From positions 41,467-105,466 of the forward strand of contig NZ_JABEQJ010000017.1 in assembly GCF_014174255.1 (NCBI RefSeq): DNA of 64,000 nucleotides, written 5' to 3'. Under the pieces are notes generated by a model. That model saw only the letters and a program-made list of their open reading frames with translations. It was not told the DNA's origin and did no database searches. Positions 16,248 through 25,263 of this stretch are shown one piece after another. Positions within the stretch are counted from its first letter, which is position 1. Every line of letters starts with the position of its first letter. Source of the DNA: Gluconacetobacter sacchari. GTDB lineage: Bacteria; Pseudomonadota; Alphaproteobacteria; Acetobacterales; Acetobacteraceae. The translations under genes were made by a program, and so were the position numbers.

Positions 16248-18792
16248 GTCGGGTAGGGGCGAGACGTCCCGATGGGATAGTCTCTACCCCTCCCACGGAA
16301 CCGGACGTGATAGTTTCCCATCATCCGGCTCCTACGCTTGCACCATATGTGACAGTCTGGCCTGTAAACGCCCGGCATGATGGGCAACATGACAGTCATG
16401 ACAGAGCACCACACGCTTGCGCGTCCGTGCTGCCTTGACCTGAGTCCACAATGTGGTCCCCTGCATATCACTCATCTTACGGGCATGATGTACCTCCAAC
16501 GGTATGTCTTCCATCTTGCACGCCTGACAGGATCGTGCGCGCAGTTGATCGACAATGTCGTTCCTGCCCGCAAAATGCCTTAGCGTCGTGATCTGACGGT
16601 CGACATATGGAGGTGTCCGATCGATCTTGATATCGGCCAGACGAAACATCGGCATGAACCGTCGCTGTGTGCGACCTTCATACCACAGGCCGAGGCGATC
16701 CTCAGTCCGGAGCCTCGCTACCGTTTTCGCAACCGAACACTTATGCTTCCGCGACAGGGTCTTCATCAAACTCCACCACCAGATGTGGTAAAGTCTGCCG
16801 ATCTCCTGCTTCCAGAGCGTCCCAAGTTTATAATACTCGGCCAGCCCCCGCATCAGCGCATTATATCCGGTCAGGATCGCGATATCGGAATTGTTGATCA
16901 GTTCACACCGTGCCTCACCCCGGTTGATGTGAATATTCCCGAGGCGCTGCCTTTCGGCAAAACGAACTAGACGGTCAACGGGGACATGAAGCTGCATGCG
17001 ATCATCAGGAATGCGCTTGGTGACGGCACGATTACCGGCCACCATTCGCTTTGTCCGACCATCGCCATACGTCTTCAGGCCATACCCGAGGAACGTGGCC
17101 CCTTCGTCTGCCTTGCTGATCCCACTTTTCTCCTCGGAGACCAGCAATTTAAGATGGTGTCCAAGAAACTCCTGAACCTCCACCATTATCCTGCGGGCCT
17201 CCTCCTTGCTGCCAATGATGCCGATGACAAAATCATCGGCATATCGACAATAACGGAGACGACGGAAATCAGGATCAAACGGATCAACAGACGGCATCTC
17301 CTGACGCCGCCGCTCCCATTCCCTGATCTCTTCCAGCAGAATGGGGATTTCTTTCTCTTCTCCCCATACACGCCGTCTTTCGATCTTTCTGCGTCTTATC
17401 TGGATCTGTTTGGAGCATTCCAGATAATGGGCGCTTCGCTTCCGACCCGCCCCCTTGTCGAACCGGGCTTTCATTTCCCCCATGAACTCATCAAGTTCAT
17501 GAAGGTATATGTTGGCGAGGATCGGCGAGATGACACCACCTTGAGGCGCCCCGCTGAATGTCCGGTGGAACACCCAGTCTTCAAGATAGCCAGCCTTGAG
17601 CATCCGCCCGATCAGCCGTATCAAACGCTCGTCATCGATACGTTTTCTTAACAGACCGAGAAGAATTTCATGGTCGATATTGTCGTAATATCCAACGATA
17701 TCAACTTCGATCAGCCACTTGATGCCATGCCATGTGCGCCTGATTTCCGTCAGTGCAGTATGACATGACCGCCCTTTGCGGAACCCGTGCGACTGTTCGG
17801 CGAAAACCGGCTCATAGACGTGTTCGAGCAGAATTTTCACCGCCGCCTGCACGAGCTTGTCGTCAGCGGTGGGAATGCCCAGCGGGCGTTTCTTCCCGTT
17901 GGGTTTGGGGATATATTGCCTGCGCGCCGGGGAAAAACGATATGATCCGTCCATCACAGCGGTTCTGACCCTTTCCAGTCTTTCAAGCGAGAAGCCGTCG
18001 AGAGTATTTTCGGGGTCAGTTCCGGGCGTAAGCGCCCCTTTATTCGGGGCGATCTGCTCGTATGCCTGTTCCCAGAGGAGCGGGCAGCCAAGCAGCCTGA
18101 ACAGGCCATTGATACGTTTTCCCTGACGAGACAGTCCTACGATCGAGTCCAGTCTCTTCTCTACGGTATCCGGTTGCATCAGCAGACCTCCGTCATGAAG
18201 TTGAACAGACCCAGCAAACGCGCCGCCCTTCACCCGCGCAGAGGGGATTCCCCATCCGGTTGCCCGGTCAGTTTCACCCGTGCCCGTCCATCCGGAGATG
18301 GCTGTCCCGGGAGTTACCCCGGGCGTTTGGCTATTATGGCGGCTCCGTCGCCTTACGGGACACCGGAGAGGTGCCCGCTTAGGCGATCCCGTGTTTACGC
18401 GATCAGTGAGATGCGACGTGGTTAGGTGGCCCGTTCGATCGTTGGGCTCTCGACGAGAGCTGGACCGTGCGACCAAGTTTAGGAAGACGCTATGGGGTAG
18501 TCTTCCCTTCGCACGGCATGGCGCGTCAACCATTGCTGCGCCACGACCCGGCATAAGGTTCCTGAATCTAGGCTTCACGCAGTTTAGCATTCACCATACA
18601 CGTCTTGCCCTGACGTCCCGCTAACCTACAATGGTTTCGGCCCGGAGACGCCTTTTCCCGACATGCTATTGTCCCCTGCCGGTTTCCCGGTCGCAGCCAT
18701 TGCTGGCCAAGGTAAGTCGGGTGGGCATCAGGCAGTTCCTGGTTCCCTGAGAAGTCATCCTCCACTCAATTGATCGCGCCACCACGGCGCAC
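16248..18792 (-). mobile_element. Group II intron inserted in the DUF932 gene
   Basis: On the minus strand the element begins GTGCGCC and ends CTACCCGAC, matching the GUGYG 5' and AY 3' ends of group II introns. Its 2545 bases hold a reverse transcriptase/maturase gene, and the 3' part folds as GGTTCCGTGGGAGGGGTAG, domain V/VI-like. The exon boundaries were fixed from the protein: exon 1 ends TTG TGG and exon 2 starts GGC GTC GAA, restoring LWGVENF. Splicing should therefore leave the host gene functional. Confidence 0.9.
16332..18179 (-). CDS. ltrA: Group II intron reverse transcriptase/maturase with HNH endonuclease
   Basis: A 615-residue intron-encoded protein. Reverse transcriptase blocks: RRQYIPKPNGKKRPLGIPTA, SHGFRKGRSCHTAL, IEVDIVGYYDNIDH, GAPQGGVISPILANIYL and the catalytic YADD in RYADDFVIG near residue 313. 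The maturase (X) domain follows, then an HNH DNA endonuclease with CQACKMEDIPLEVHHARK and CHDCHVAHHAGR. All retrohoming domains look intact. The start at MQPDTVEKRL has GGAGG seven bases upstream. Longer in-frame extension enters the structured 5' intron RNA. Confidence 0.95.
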   Translation of the reverse strand: MQPDTVEKRLDSIVGLSRQGKRINGLFRLLGCPLLWEQAYEQIAPNKGALTPGTDPENTLDGFSLERLERVRTAVMDGSYRFSPARRQYIPKPNGKKRPLGIPTADDKLVQAAVKILLEHVYEPVFAEQSHGFRKGRSCHTALTEIRRTWHGIKWLIEVDIVGYYDNIDHEILLGLLRKRIDDERLIRLIGRMLKAGYLEDWVFHRTFSGAPQGGVISPILANIYLHELDEFMGEMKARFDKGAGRKRSAHYLECSKQIQIRRRKIERRRVWGEEKEIPILLEEIREWERRRQEMPSVDPFDPDFRRLRYCRYADDFVIGIIGSKEEARRIMVEVQEFLGHHLKLLVSEEKSGISKADEGATFLGYGLKTYGDGRTKRMVAGNRAVTKRIPDDRMQLHVPVDRLVRFAERQRLGNIHINRGEARCELINNSDIAILTGYNALMRGLAEYYKLGTLWKQEIGRLYHIWWWSLMKTLSRKHKCSVAKTVARLRTEDRLGLWYEGRTQRRFMPMFRLADIKIDRTPPYVDRQITTLRHFAGRNDIVDQLRARSCQACKMEDIPLEVHHARKMSDMQGTTLWTQVKAARTRKRVVLCHDCHVAHHAGRLQARLSHMVQA

Positions 18793-19617
18793 CCACAACA
18801 TACGATTTTGACACACTCCGCGCAGATAGAATGACGCAATGCCGAGGCTCTTGCTGCCGACTTCCGAATTCCAGGCGTAGAAGCCCCGGAAATAGAGATC
18901 TGGGTCGCCATTGGGCAGGCGTCCGGCCTCGATCGGGTGTGTATCGTCCACGAGGAACAGGAAGACGTCGCGATCCGATGCATAGAGCGTCGTGGTTTCC
19001 TTCGTGATGTCGACATAGGGATTGTGGGTCATGGTGGCCCAGTCGATCACACCCGGCACCTTCCAGTTGGTATCGCCGGTGCCGTCACCGGCGATCTTGC
19101 GCACCGCTCCGACCAGTTCGTGGTCCCAGATGCGGCCGTAATCGGGGCCAGTGACGGCACGCAGTTCCACGCGCCCGTCTTCGGTCTCCAGCGTTTTCAC
19201 CAGTTCGGCCCGATGCGACAGCAGGCCGTGCTGCAGGTTGATGGCCGCCAGCGGTGCCGGAAGGTTGCGCAGGTACGACGACGGTGCCCCCACCAGACTG
19301 CACATCTGGCCGAATGACCAGTGGGTCGGTGCGATTGGCTCATTCTGTCCCGGCACGGTTAGGGTCAGGCGCTCGGCATTGTCGCGGGATGCTTCCACAC
19401 GGATGGCGCGGCTTTCCACCGTGCGGGCCGTAGCCCGATCTGCCCGCGCCAGGGTCGCGGCGTGCAAGTCGGACAGGGATAGATATCGCTCATCATCCGG
19501 GCGCGAGAACCATTCGGACGATACGCGGGCATTGCGGTCGCCACGGGAGGGGTCGATCCGGAAGCCGCTGGACGCGGCACCACGGGACGCAGGGGGCAGG
19601 ATGGTGGTCGTGGTCAT
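18793..19617 (-). CDS. DUF932 protein, exon 1 (N-terminal part)
   Basis: 275 codons beginning MTTTTILPPASRGAASSGFR and including RYLSLSDLHAATLARADRAT, APTHWSFGQMCSLVGAPSSY, GRIWDHELVGAV and LFLVDDTHPIEAG, typical of the DUF932 family of mobile elements. The length is exactly 825 bases, so the intron lies between codons. Without splicing the frame runs seven codons into the intron and stops, giving a truncated product. The function of DUF932 is unknown, though phage and plasmid members are widespread. Confidence 0.9.
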
Positions 19618-19742
19618 GGAAAACTCTCCTCTGATGCCGGCTATTCGGCACCAAAGGCGAAGCCACCCTCTTCCTCCTATGACTACTTCCCACGCGGGAT
19701 CCCATCCGACCGCGGAGACACCCTGCCCCTCGTTCCGAAAGA

Positions 19743-19764
19743 CGGCGAGGCCGCAGCCTCGCCG
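19743..19764. repeat. Hairpin upstream of DUF932
   Basis: A 9-bp perfect stem CGGCGAGGC/GCCTCGCCG with a 4-base loop in the gap between DUF932 and the DUF2000 remnant. It is a terminator-like or regulatory structure. Confidence 0.45.
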
Positions 19765-19855
19765 AAATTACGAGGACAACGTGGGGAGGAACGAACCCGC
19801 TGCGCGGGAATGGTGTGTCAGTTCCAGATCGAGCAGCACGGGGCCGGCCACCCTA

Positions 19856-20312
19856 CTACTTTAGGAGCTTCAAGCCCTTCAGTATTTTATCGGCGACCGA
19901 TCGATCTGTCCGAAATGCCATTCCCACGATATCCAGAGCATCAGTCTCAACGGCAGCAACAGCGCCGCGATTGTCTTCGTCATTAAACGTCGAAAACAGA
20001 TCCTGCGTGAACACAGAGAAGGCGACACCACGGGATCGCGCGCGGCCAGCCGTACGCTTCATCTCATCTGCTGAAGCTCCGAACACCAGAACGGGCTCAT
20101 TGAACATTGGCAGGTATTCATAGCCAGAGGCATCTCGATAGGCTTCACCGACAGCAGACGGTGTAGCAGCCACGCCGCTGATCGTAAACGCGGCAACATT
20201 CAGTCTCTGCCAAGGGAGCAGATCTTCTGCGTAGCAAGATGGCGATCTTCCTAACCCGCAAGGCCGCGCTCTCGGACACGAACTCGTTCTCGTGATTATT
20301 TTGTCTGTTCAT
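19856..20312 (-). pseudogene. DUF2000 family protein, frameshifted near the N-terminus
   Basis: The start ATG at 20312 has AAAGGGAA upstream and reads MNRQNNHENEFVSESAALRV, then KIAILLR. One extra A in CGC-A-GAA then shifts the frame, and the other frame continues EDLLPWQRLNVAAFTISGVA, YLPMFNEPVLVFGASADEMK and VETDALDIVGMAFRTDRSVA. Together they make a complete DUF2000 protein of about 150 residues, known as small ligand-binding-like proteins of unknown role. The one-base insertion near 20235-20245 breaks it. It is divergent from the MarR gene. Confidence 0.75.
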
Positions 20313-20493
20313 TAGAAGCGTTCCCTTTCTTGTTCAATGTCGCTCAGCTTGATTGCTTCACGCAGCAGCGGGCATGTTAAGGTGTCGTCCCATTGTCTTG
20401 TCCCTTCCTCGCGTCCCGCAGGACTCTCTTCAGAATTGGACCAATTTTTCCAGGGCAGACCAGTTGACCTTGCAGCGCTCATCATAGCATAAG

Positions 20494-20949
20494 ATGCATA
20501 TGCATCATAGTTCACTCACTATCGACGGATTGACTTGCGTCTGCAATGCGCTGCGCAAGGCGTCACGCTCGGTCACTCGCTTCTACGACGAGAAGATGGA
20601 AAACACCGGCATCTCACTCGCGCAGTTCGCGGTGCTCCGAAACATCGGGCGGCGCGAACCGCTGCCTCTGATGGATCTCGCCCACATTCTCGTGATGGAC
20701 CGAACCACGCTCTATCGCGCACTCAAGCCGCTTGCGCGCGAAGGCTGGATTGCGCTCGATGATGGTCATGGACGCGCGAAGACCGTTCGTCTGACCAGCA
20801 AGGGGCACGAGGCTGTCGCGAACTCTACTGATGCGTGGCATGCCGCCCAGCGAAGTCTAGTAGAAAGGTTTGGCTTGGATCGCTGGGCGACCACGGAAAC
20901 TGCGCTCCAGGATCTGGTAACGATTTCGCAGGAAGCGACGACACAATGA
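20494..20949 (+). CDS. MarR-family transcriptional regulator
   Basis: A 151-residue winged-helix protein: ISLAQFAVLRNIGRREPLPL is helix-turn-helix entry, LMDLAHILVMDRTTLYRALK the recognition helix, and DDGHGRAKTVRLTSKGHEAV the wing. The start region contains the 12-bp palindrome ATGCATATGCAT, a plausible self-operator that includes the ATG itself. A later start is possible. The stop overlaps the transporter start as ATGA, so the pair forms an operon in which MarR probably represses its own efflux pump. Confidence 0.87.
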   Translation: MHMHHSSLTIDGLTCVCNALRKASRSVTRFYDEKMENTGISLAQFAVLRNIGRREPLPLMDLAHILVMDRTTLYRALKPLAREGWIALDDGHGRAKTVRLTSKGHEAVANSTDAWHAAQRSLVERFGLDRWATTETALQDLVTISQEATTQ

Positions 20950-22217
20950 GCCGCATGCTCCACCGGACCGGCTTGGTGTCCGCGCGCGTCCACATTGTCC
21001 TGATCGTCACCGTCACCTTCTTCGCGCTTCTGGTATCGGCGGGCCTGCGCGCAACGCCGGGTGTTCTGATGATGCCGCTTCAGCTCAACTTCGGATGGGA
21101 CCGATCGACCATTTCCTTCGCCGCTGCGATCGGCATCTTCCTCTACGGCCTTGTTGGTCCCTTCGCGGCGGCGCTCATGATGTCGTTCGGTATCCGACGG
21201 ACGATGCTGGCGGGCCTGATGCTCATGGCCGGCTCGACCTTCGCCAGTCTCTGGATGCGCCTTCCGTGGCAATACGTGTTGAGCTGGGGCGTGATGTCCG
21301 GCATCGGCAGCGGAACAGTTGCTTCGGTGCTCGGCGCGGCCGTAGTCAATCGCTGGTTCGCCACGCGACAGGGGTTGATCATGGGCCTGCTTAGCGCCAG
21401 CACGGCGACAGGATCGCTAATCTTCCTACCGATTCTCGCTTGGCTGTCCAATCAGGGGGCATGGAGGCCAGTTGTCGTCGCCGTGAGCCTCGCCTGCTTG
21501 ATTCTTGTGCCGATCGTCGCATTGGTGCTGCCCGAGCATCCCGGCGATATCGGCACGCGTCGGTTCGGCGAGCGCCCGGACAGCGTGCCAGCAGCATCGC
21601 CAAAACAGGCTCGCACGGCCGGCCTTGCAATCAGCGTGCTGGTTAGCGCAGCGCGACGCCCTGTCTTCTGGCTGCTGTTCGGCACCTTTTTCGTCTGCGG
21701 TCTGACAACCAACGGCCTCGTCGGCACCCACATGATCGCCTTCTGCGGTGACCATGGCGTCACCCCTGTGGCTGCCGCCGGTCTGCTCTCGACCATGGGC
21801 TTCTTCGATCTTTTCGGAACCACTGCATCGGGATGGCTGACCGACCGCTATAATCCACGCGTGCTGCTGATCGTCTACTATGGTCTCCGCGGGCTCTCGC
21901 TAATGGCGCTCCCCTTCTTGAGCTTCGATGCAATGAGCTTAGGCGTCTTCGCTGTATTCTACGGCCTCGACTGGATCGCCACTGTCCCGCCCACGGTCAA
22001 GCTTGCGAACGAGACGTTCGGAGAGCAAGAAGCCCCGATCGTCTTCGGCTGGATCCAGACCGGGCATCAACTTGGAGCGGCCTTTGCCGCCTTCGGCGGC
22101 GGCGTCATCCGCGAGCAAAGCGGTACCTATCTGCCCGCATTTCTAGCGGCAGGCACCATGGGCGTCATTGCGGCGGGCGTGCTTCTTTTGACCCTGCGAC
22201 AGGACGAAGCCACTTAG
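20946..22217 (+). CDS. MFS transporter (oxalate/formate antiporter-like)
   Basis: A 423-residue major facilitator with about 12 membrane helices: HIVLIVTVTFFALLVSAGLR, TISFAAAIGIFLYGLVGPFA, MSGIGSGTVASVLGAAVVNR and, in the second half, PVFWLLFGTFFVCGLTTNGL. The cytoplasmic loop motif ASGWLTDRYNPR is the conserved A-like motif. The order of motifs resembles the monocarboxylate/oxalate-formate branch. The substrate is not predictable. It is translationally coupled to the MarR gene by ATGA, which fits an inducible efflux unit. Confidence 0.87.
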   Translation: MSRMLHRTGLVSARVHIVLIVTVTFFALLVSAGLRATPGVLMMPLQLNFGWDRSTISFAAAIGIFLYGLVGPFAAALMMSFGIRRTMLAGLMLMAGSTFASLWMRLPWQYVLSWGVMSGIGSGTVASVLGAAVVNRWFATRQGLIMGLLSASTATGSLIFLPILAWLSNQGAWRPVVVAVSLACLILVPIVALVLPEHPGDIGTRRFGERPDSVPAASPKQARTAGLAISVLVSAARRPVFWLLFGTFFVCGLTTNGLVGTHMIAFCGDHGVTPVAAAGLLSTMGFFDLFGTTASGWLTDRYNPRVLLIVYYGLRGLSLMALPFLSFDAMSLGVFAVFYGLDWIATVPPTVKLANETFGEQEAPIVFGWIQTGHQLGAAFAAFGGGVIREQSGTYLPAFLAAGTMGVIAAGVLLLTLRQDEAT

Positions 22218-22317
22218 TTATACCAGATCGCCCAGAGACTGACGCATGGGATAGGCCCTCTAAGGGCTTTGCCCTGGCTGTGTCCCGAGGCGTGGTGTGG
22301 AGACGGGTTCGAGGGGA

Positions 22318-22730
22318 TCAGGCGGCCACGGCGGCCAGGCTGATGGTTTGATCATGGCTGATGGCGGCGAGTCCTTCCAGTGTCATGTAGCGTCGGCAAA
22401 CAGCCCACTCGTCGTTCTGCTCGAGCATCAGCGCGCCGACGAGACGGATGATGGCGGCGTCGTTGGGGAAAAATTCCGATAACGTCGCAGCGACGCTTGA
22501 TCTCCCGGTTCACCCGCTCGATCGGGTTCGTCGACGAGATCTGGGTCCAATGCTCCCGAGGAAGGCCCATGTAGGCAAGCACGTCCACTTCCGTCCGCTC
22601 CATGAATTCCGCCAGTTTCGGAAAACCTTCGCGCAGCATGTCCGTGACGTGCCGCCACTGGCGCGATGCGTCTTCGGCGGTTTCAATCACGCCCACATCC
22701 AGCGGCGACAACGCGTTCTGGGTGGACTTT
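22318..22730 (-). pseudogene. IS256-family transposase remnant
   Basis: The C-terminal part of a mutator-type transposase: FPKLAEFMERTEVDVLAYMG, REHWTQISSTNPIERVNREI and KRRCDVIGIF, then a one-base insertion in a T-run (GGAATTTTTCCCC), after which another frame continues FPNDAAIIRLVGALMLEQND and WAVCRRYMTLEGLAAI to a stop. The catalytic N-terminal region is missing. The sequence just upstream is not transposase-like, so this is a deleted and frameshifted scar. Confidence 0.82.
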
Positions 22731-22872
22731 CGCTCACCGCAAAAGTGGCCGAGCGCCTTCAGCAGCGACGGTGTCTGCGTAACCGAAGCTACAAAGCCAC
22801 GAACGGTGCCGGTATCATGAACGACCTCGACCGCATCATGCTCTACGCCAATGACGTCTCACAATCATACAA

Positions 22873-23457
22873 CTAGAGAGCGCCCCCAGTCCGGCTGCCG
22901 CCCGATGCGAGCGCCAGACTTTGTTTGCTCGCCAGGTCCAGGATCCGGTCCGAAAGTTCGCGATCCTCGACGAGGCGAGACACGACCAAGGCGCCAACCA
23001 TGGTCGTGAGGATGAGAGCGGCTCGATCCTGTGCATCTGCTGAGTCGCCCAACTCGGAATGGATGGCGTCGATTTGGCTCATCAGCCCCCGCGAGGCTTC
23101 GGCCTTGAGCCCGGGGTCGCGTTTCAGCTCCGATCCGAGGCCCGCATAAGGGCAACGTGGAATTTTTGCATCGCGGTGGTCGGCCGTGAGGTATTGGGTG
23201 ACAGCCTGGTTTACGCCGCCAACGGCCAAGCGCTCGGTCAGAAGATTTTGACTGACATCGATGGCCCTCTTGAGGCCCTCAGCCAGAAGCTGATCCCGAT
23301 TCTCAAAGTGACGATAGAAGCCGCCATGGGTCAGCCCGACAGCAGCCATCACATCTGTCAGATTGGCGCCGGCGATCCCCTTGTCGCGAAGCTCGTCCGC
23401 CGCCGCAGCCACGATCTGCTCGCGTGTTTTCTGCGTGTCTGCCTTGGATCGTCGCAC
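22873..23457 (-). CDS. TetR-family transcriptional regulator
   Basis: A 194-residue regulator. The N-terminal helix-turn-helix reads TREQIVAAAADELRDKGIAG and LTHGGFYRHFENRDQLLAEG. The remaining helical domain ends in VVSRLVEDRELSDRILDLAS. I chose the GTG that gives VRRSKADTQK because GGAG lies eight bases upstream and the length becomes typical for the family. The longer frame adds 50 residues of non-homologous sequence. It is divergent from the DUF302-hydrolase-reductase genes, which it probably controls. Confidence 0.88.
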   Translation of the reverse strand: MRRSKADTQKTREQIVAAAADELRDKGIAGANLTDVMAAVGLTHGGFYRHFENRDQLLAEGLKRAIDVSQNLLTERLAVGGVNQAVTQYLTADHRDAKIPRCPYAGLGSELKRDPGLKAEASRGLMSQIDAIHSELGDSADAQDRAALILTTMVGALVVSRLVEDRELSDRILDLASKQSLALASGGSRTGGAL

Positions 23458-23580
23458 TGGACACACTCCGTCGAAAGTTTCTTTCCGAACCGGCTTCGGA
23501 CACCCTTGCAAAAATAGATGAACACAATCATCTTTAATTGCAAGAGGCAGCGCCGTGCTGCTCCGGACAAGGAGCCAAGG

Positions 23581-24078
23581 ATGATAGATCGGTACACGGT
23601 CGAGCATCTCGATTATGGAACGAGCAAATCCTTCGAAGAGACGGTCATCGCCTTCGAAGCTGTGACCGGCGATGCGTCCGGCGATCGTTACGCCCAGGCC
23701 CGATCAGGCTCGAAGAACGCGGACGAATTCGAGCGCCGCATGAATGAGATCGCGGGGTCGAGCGGCTTCATGCGGTTCCTGACGTTGGACCATGGTGGAT
23801 GGCTGGCGTTGTTCGGGCCGCATATCAAATCGAGGCTTTACATCGTGGGCAACCCGCTGATCGCGCGGACGATGCTGCAGCATCACGTCGAGGTGGGGCT
23901 CAACGTGCCTGTCCGTCTGCTGATCTACGAGAATGCGGCGGGCGAGGTGAGGCTTGGCTATGACCTCCCCTCGTCCCTCATGAGCCGATTGAATAACGCC
24001 GAGGTGACCGAGGCGGCGCGCAAGCTGGACGCCAAGCTCGCGGCCTTGGCCGAGCAAGTCTGCGGAGAGAAGGCATGA
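23581..24078 (+). CDS. DUF302 domain protein
   Basis: A 165-residue protein beginning MIDRYTVEHLDYGTSKSFEE, with the DUF302 pattern KSRLYIVGNPLIARTMLQHH and VRLLIYENAAGEVRLGYDLP. The family is small, soluble, of uncertain function, and often linked to redox or stress genes. GGAG precedes the chosen ATG. Its stop overlaps the next gene, the exported hydrolase, by four bases, so the genes form an operon downstream of the divergent TetR regulator. Confidence 0.85.
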   Translation: MIDRYTVEHLDYGTSKSFEETVIAFEAVTGDASGDRYAQARSGSKNADEFERRMNEIAGSSGFMRFLTLDHGGWLALFGPHIKSRLYIVGNPLIARTMLQHHVEVGLNVPVRLLIYENAAGEVRLGYDLPSSLMSRLNNAEVTEAARKLDAKLAALAEQVCGEKA

Positions 24079-25235
24079 TGGTGGCCGATCGAACGAAGCG
24101 CGGCATGCGACGTCTCTCTCTCGCCCTCGGGGCTGCCGTCGCGGTTGCAGGGCTCGCCGTGGCGCCCGCGATGGCCCAAACCGGTCCTTGGGGTCAGCCA
24201 AGCGATGCTGGCTACAAGGCCGGCGATGCGACCTATCAAAACTATCGGTTCCGCGACGGTGAGGTGCTGCCGTCTCTGCACGTCCATTACCTGACCTTGG
24301 GCACCCCTCATCGCGATGCCGGAGGTCAGATCGACAACGCTGTGTTGGTGCTGCACTGGACAGGCGCGGACAGTGCGGCGGTTACGACGCGGGCCTATAC
24401 CCAATCGCTCTATGCGGATGGGCGTCCGCTCGATGCGAAGCGATATTTCCTCATCTTCCCCGATGCCATCGGCTGCGGTCATACGAGCAAACCGAGCGAT
24501 GGTTTGCGTGGCAAGTTTCCGAACTACGGCTATGGCGACATGGTGGACATCCAGCACAAGCTGGTCGCCGAGACGCTCGGCATTCGCCACCTTCATGCGG
24601 TCTTCGGCATGTCGATGGGCGGAATGAATGCCTGGCAGTGGGCTGAGGCCTATCCGGATGCCATGGACGGTATCATGCCGGTCGTGTCGCTGCCGATAAA
24701 GGTTTCCGGTCGCAACGCGATATGGCGGCATCTGGTTATAAACCTGATCCGAAACGATCCTGCCTGGAAGGACGGTGACTACACCTCGCCGCCGCCCGGT
24801 TTCGCCGCCGGCTACTCCATTCTGCGCATGATGATCGATGGGGTAAGCCATCTCCAGCAGGTCGCGCCAGATGGTGAGCGCACCGACGCCTGGCTGAACG
24901 ACATGAACCAGCAGTCGCGCGCCGCCGATCCGAACGATGTGCTCTACTCGATCAAGTCGTCGGCCGACTATGATCCCGAACCGGGCCTCTCGCGCATCCG
25001 GACCAAGGTCTTCGCCCTGAATTTCGACGATGACGAGTTCAATCCCGATCAACTGGGGATCCTCGAGCGGCTGACGCCGACCGTCCCTGGCGCCCGGTAC
25101 GTCGTCCAAAAAGGGACCGCTCAATCCTTCGGTCACCTGACGATGGCGCATCCCGAGCTCTGGTCAGAGCATGTGGGGACGTTCATGCGCGAACTGGACG
25201 GCGGCGAAGGAAGCGCTGCCAGCCCACGCAAATAG
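24075..25235 (+). CDS. Exported alpha/beta hydrolase (homoserine acetyltransferase-like fold)
   Basis: A 386-residue protein with a signal peptide (basic start, LSLALGAAVAVAGLAVAPAM, cleavage after AMA or AQ). The fold carries VLVLHWTGADS, the nucleophile elbow GMSMGGMNAW with Ser near residue 179, the acid FALNFDDDEFNPD and the late His in SFGHLTMAHPE. The organisation resembles MetX-like acyltransferases, which are often misannotated as homoserine acetyltransferases. As an exported protein, a hydrolase of some ester or lactone is more likely. The substrate is unknown. Confidence 0.86.
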   Translation: MMVADRTKRGMRRLSLALGAAVAVAGLAVAPAMAQTGPWGQPSDAGYKAGDATYQNYRFRDGEVLPSLHVHYLTLGTPHRDAGGQIDNAVLVLHWTGADSAAVTTRAYTQSLYADGRPLDAKRYFLIFPDAIGCGHTSKPSDGLRGKFPNYGYGDMVDIQHKLVAETLGIRHLHAVFGMSMGGMNAWQWAEAYPDAMDGIMPVVSLPIKVSGRNAIWRHLVINLIRNDPAWKDGDYTSPPPGFAAGYSILRMMIDGVSHLQQVAPDGERTDAWLNDMNQQSRAADPNDVLYSIKSSADYDPEPGLSRIRTKVFALNFDDDEFNPDQLGILERLTPTVPGARYVVQKGTAQSFGHLTMAHPELWSEHVGTFMRELDGGEGSAASPRK

Positions 25236-25263
25236 TCCGACATCGCACGAGATTGGAAGCAGT

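Noticed and set aside
20312..20515. 67-codon minus-strand frame (MNYDAYASYAMM...) between MarR and DUF2000
   Set aside because: It overlaps the start of the MarR gene, has no recognisable motif, and the ribosome-site-like sequence at its end serves the DUF2000 start better. It could be the leader of that gene.
22800..22876. Short plus-strand end MNDLDRIMLYANDVSQSYN
   Set aside because: The stretch is 19 codons. It might be the end of an interrupted gene, but no family could be identified and the frame upstream is transposase antisense.
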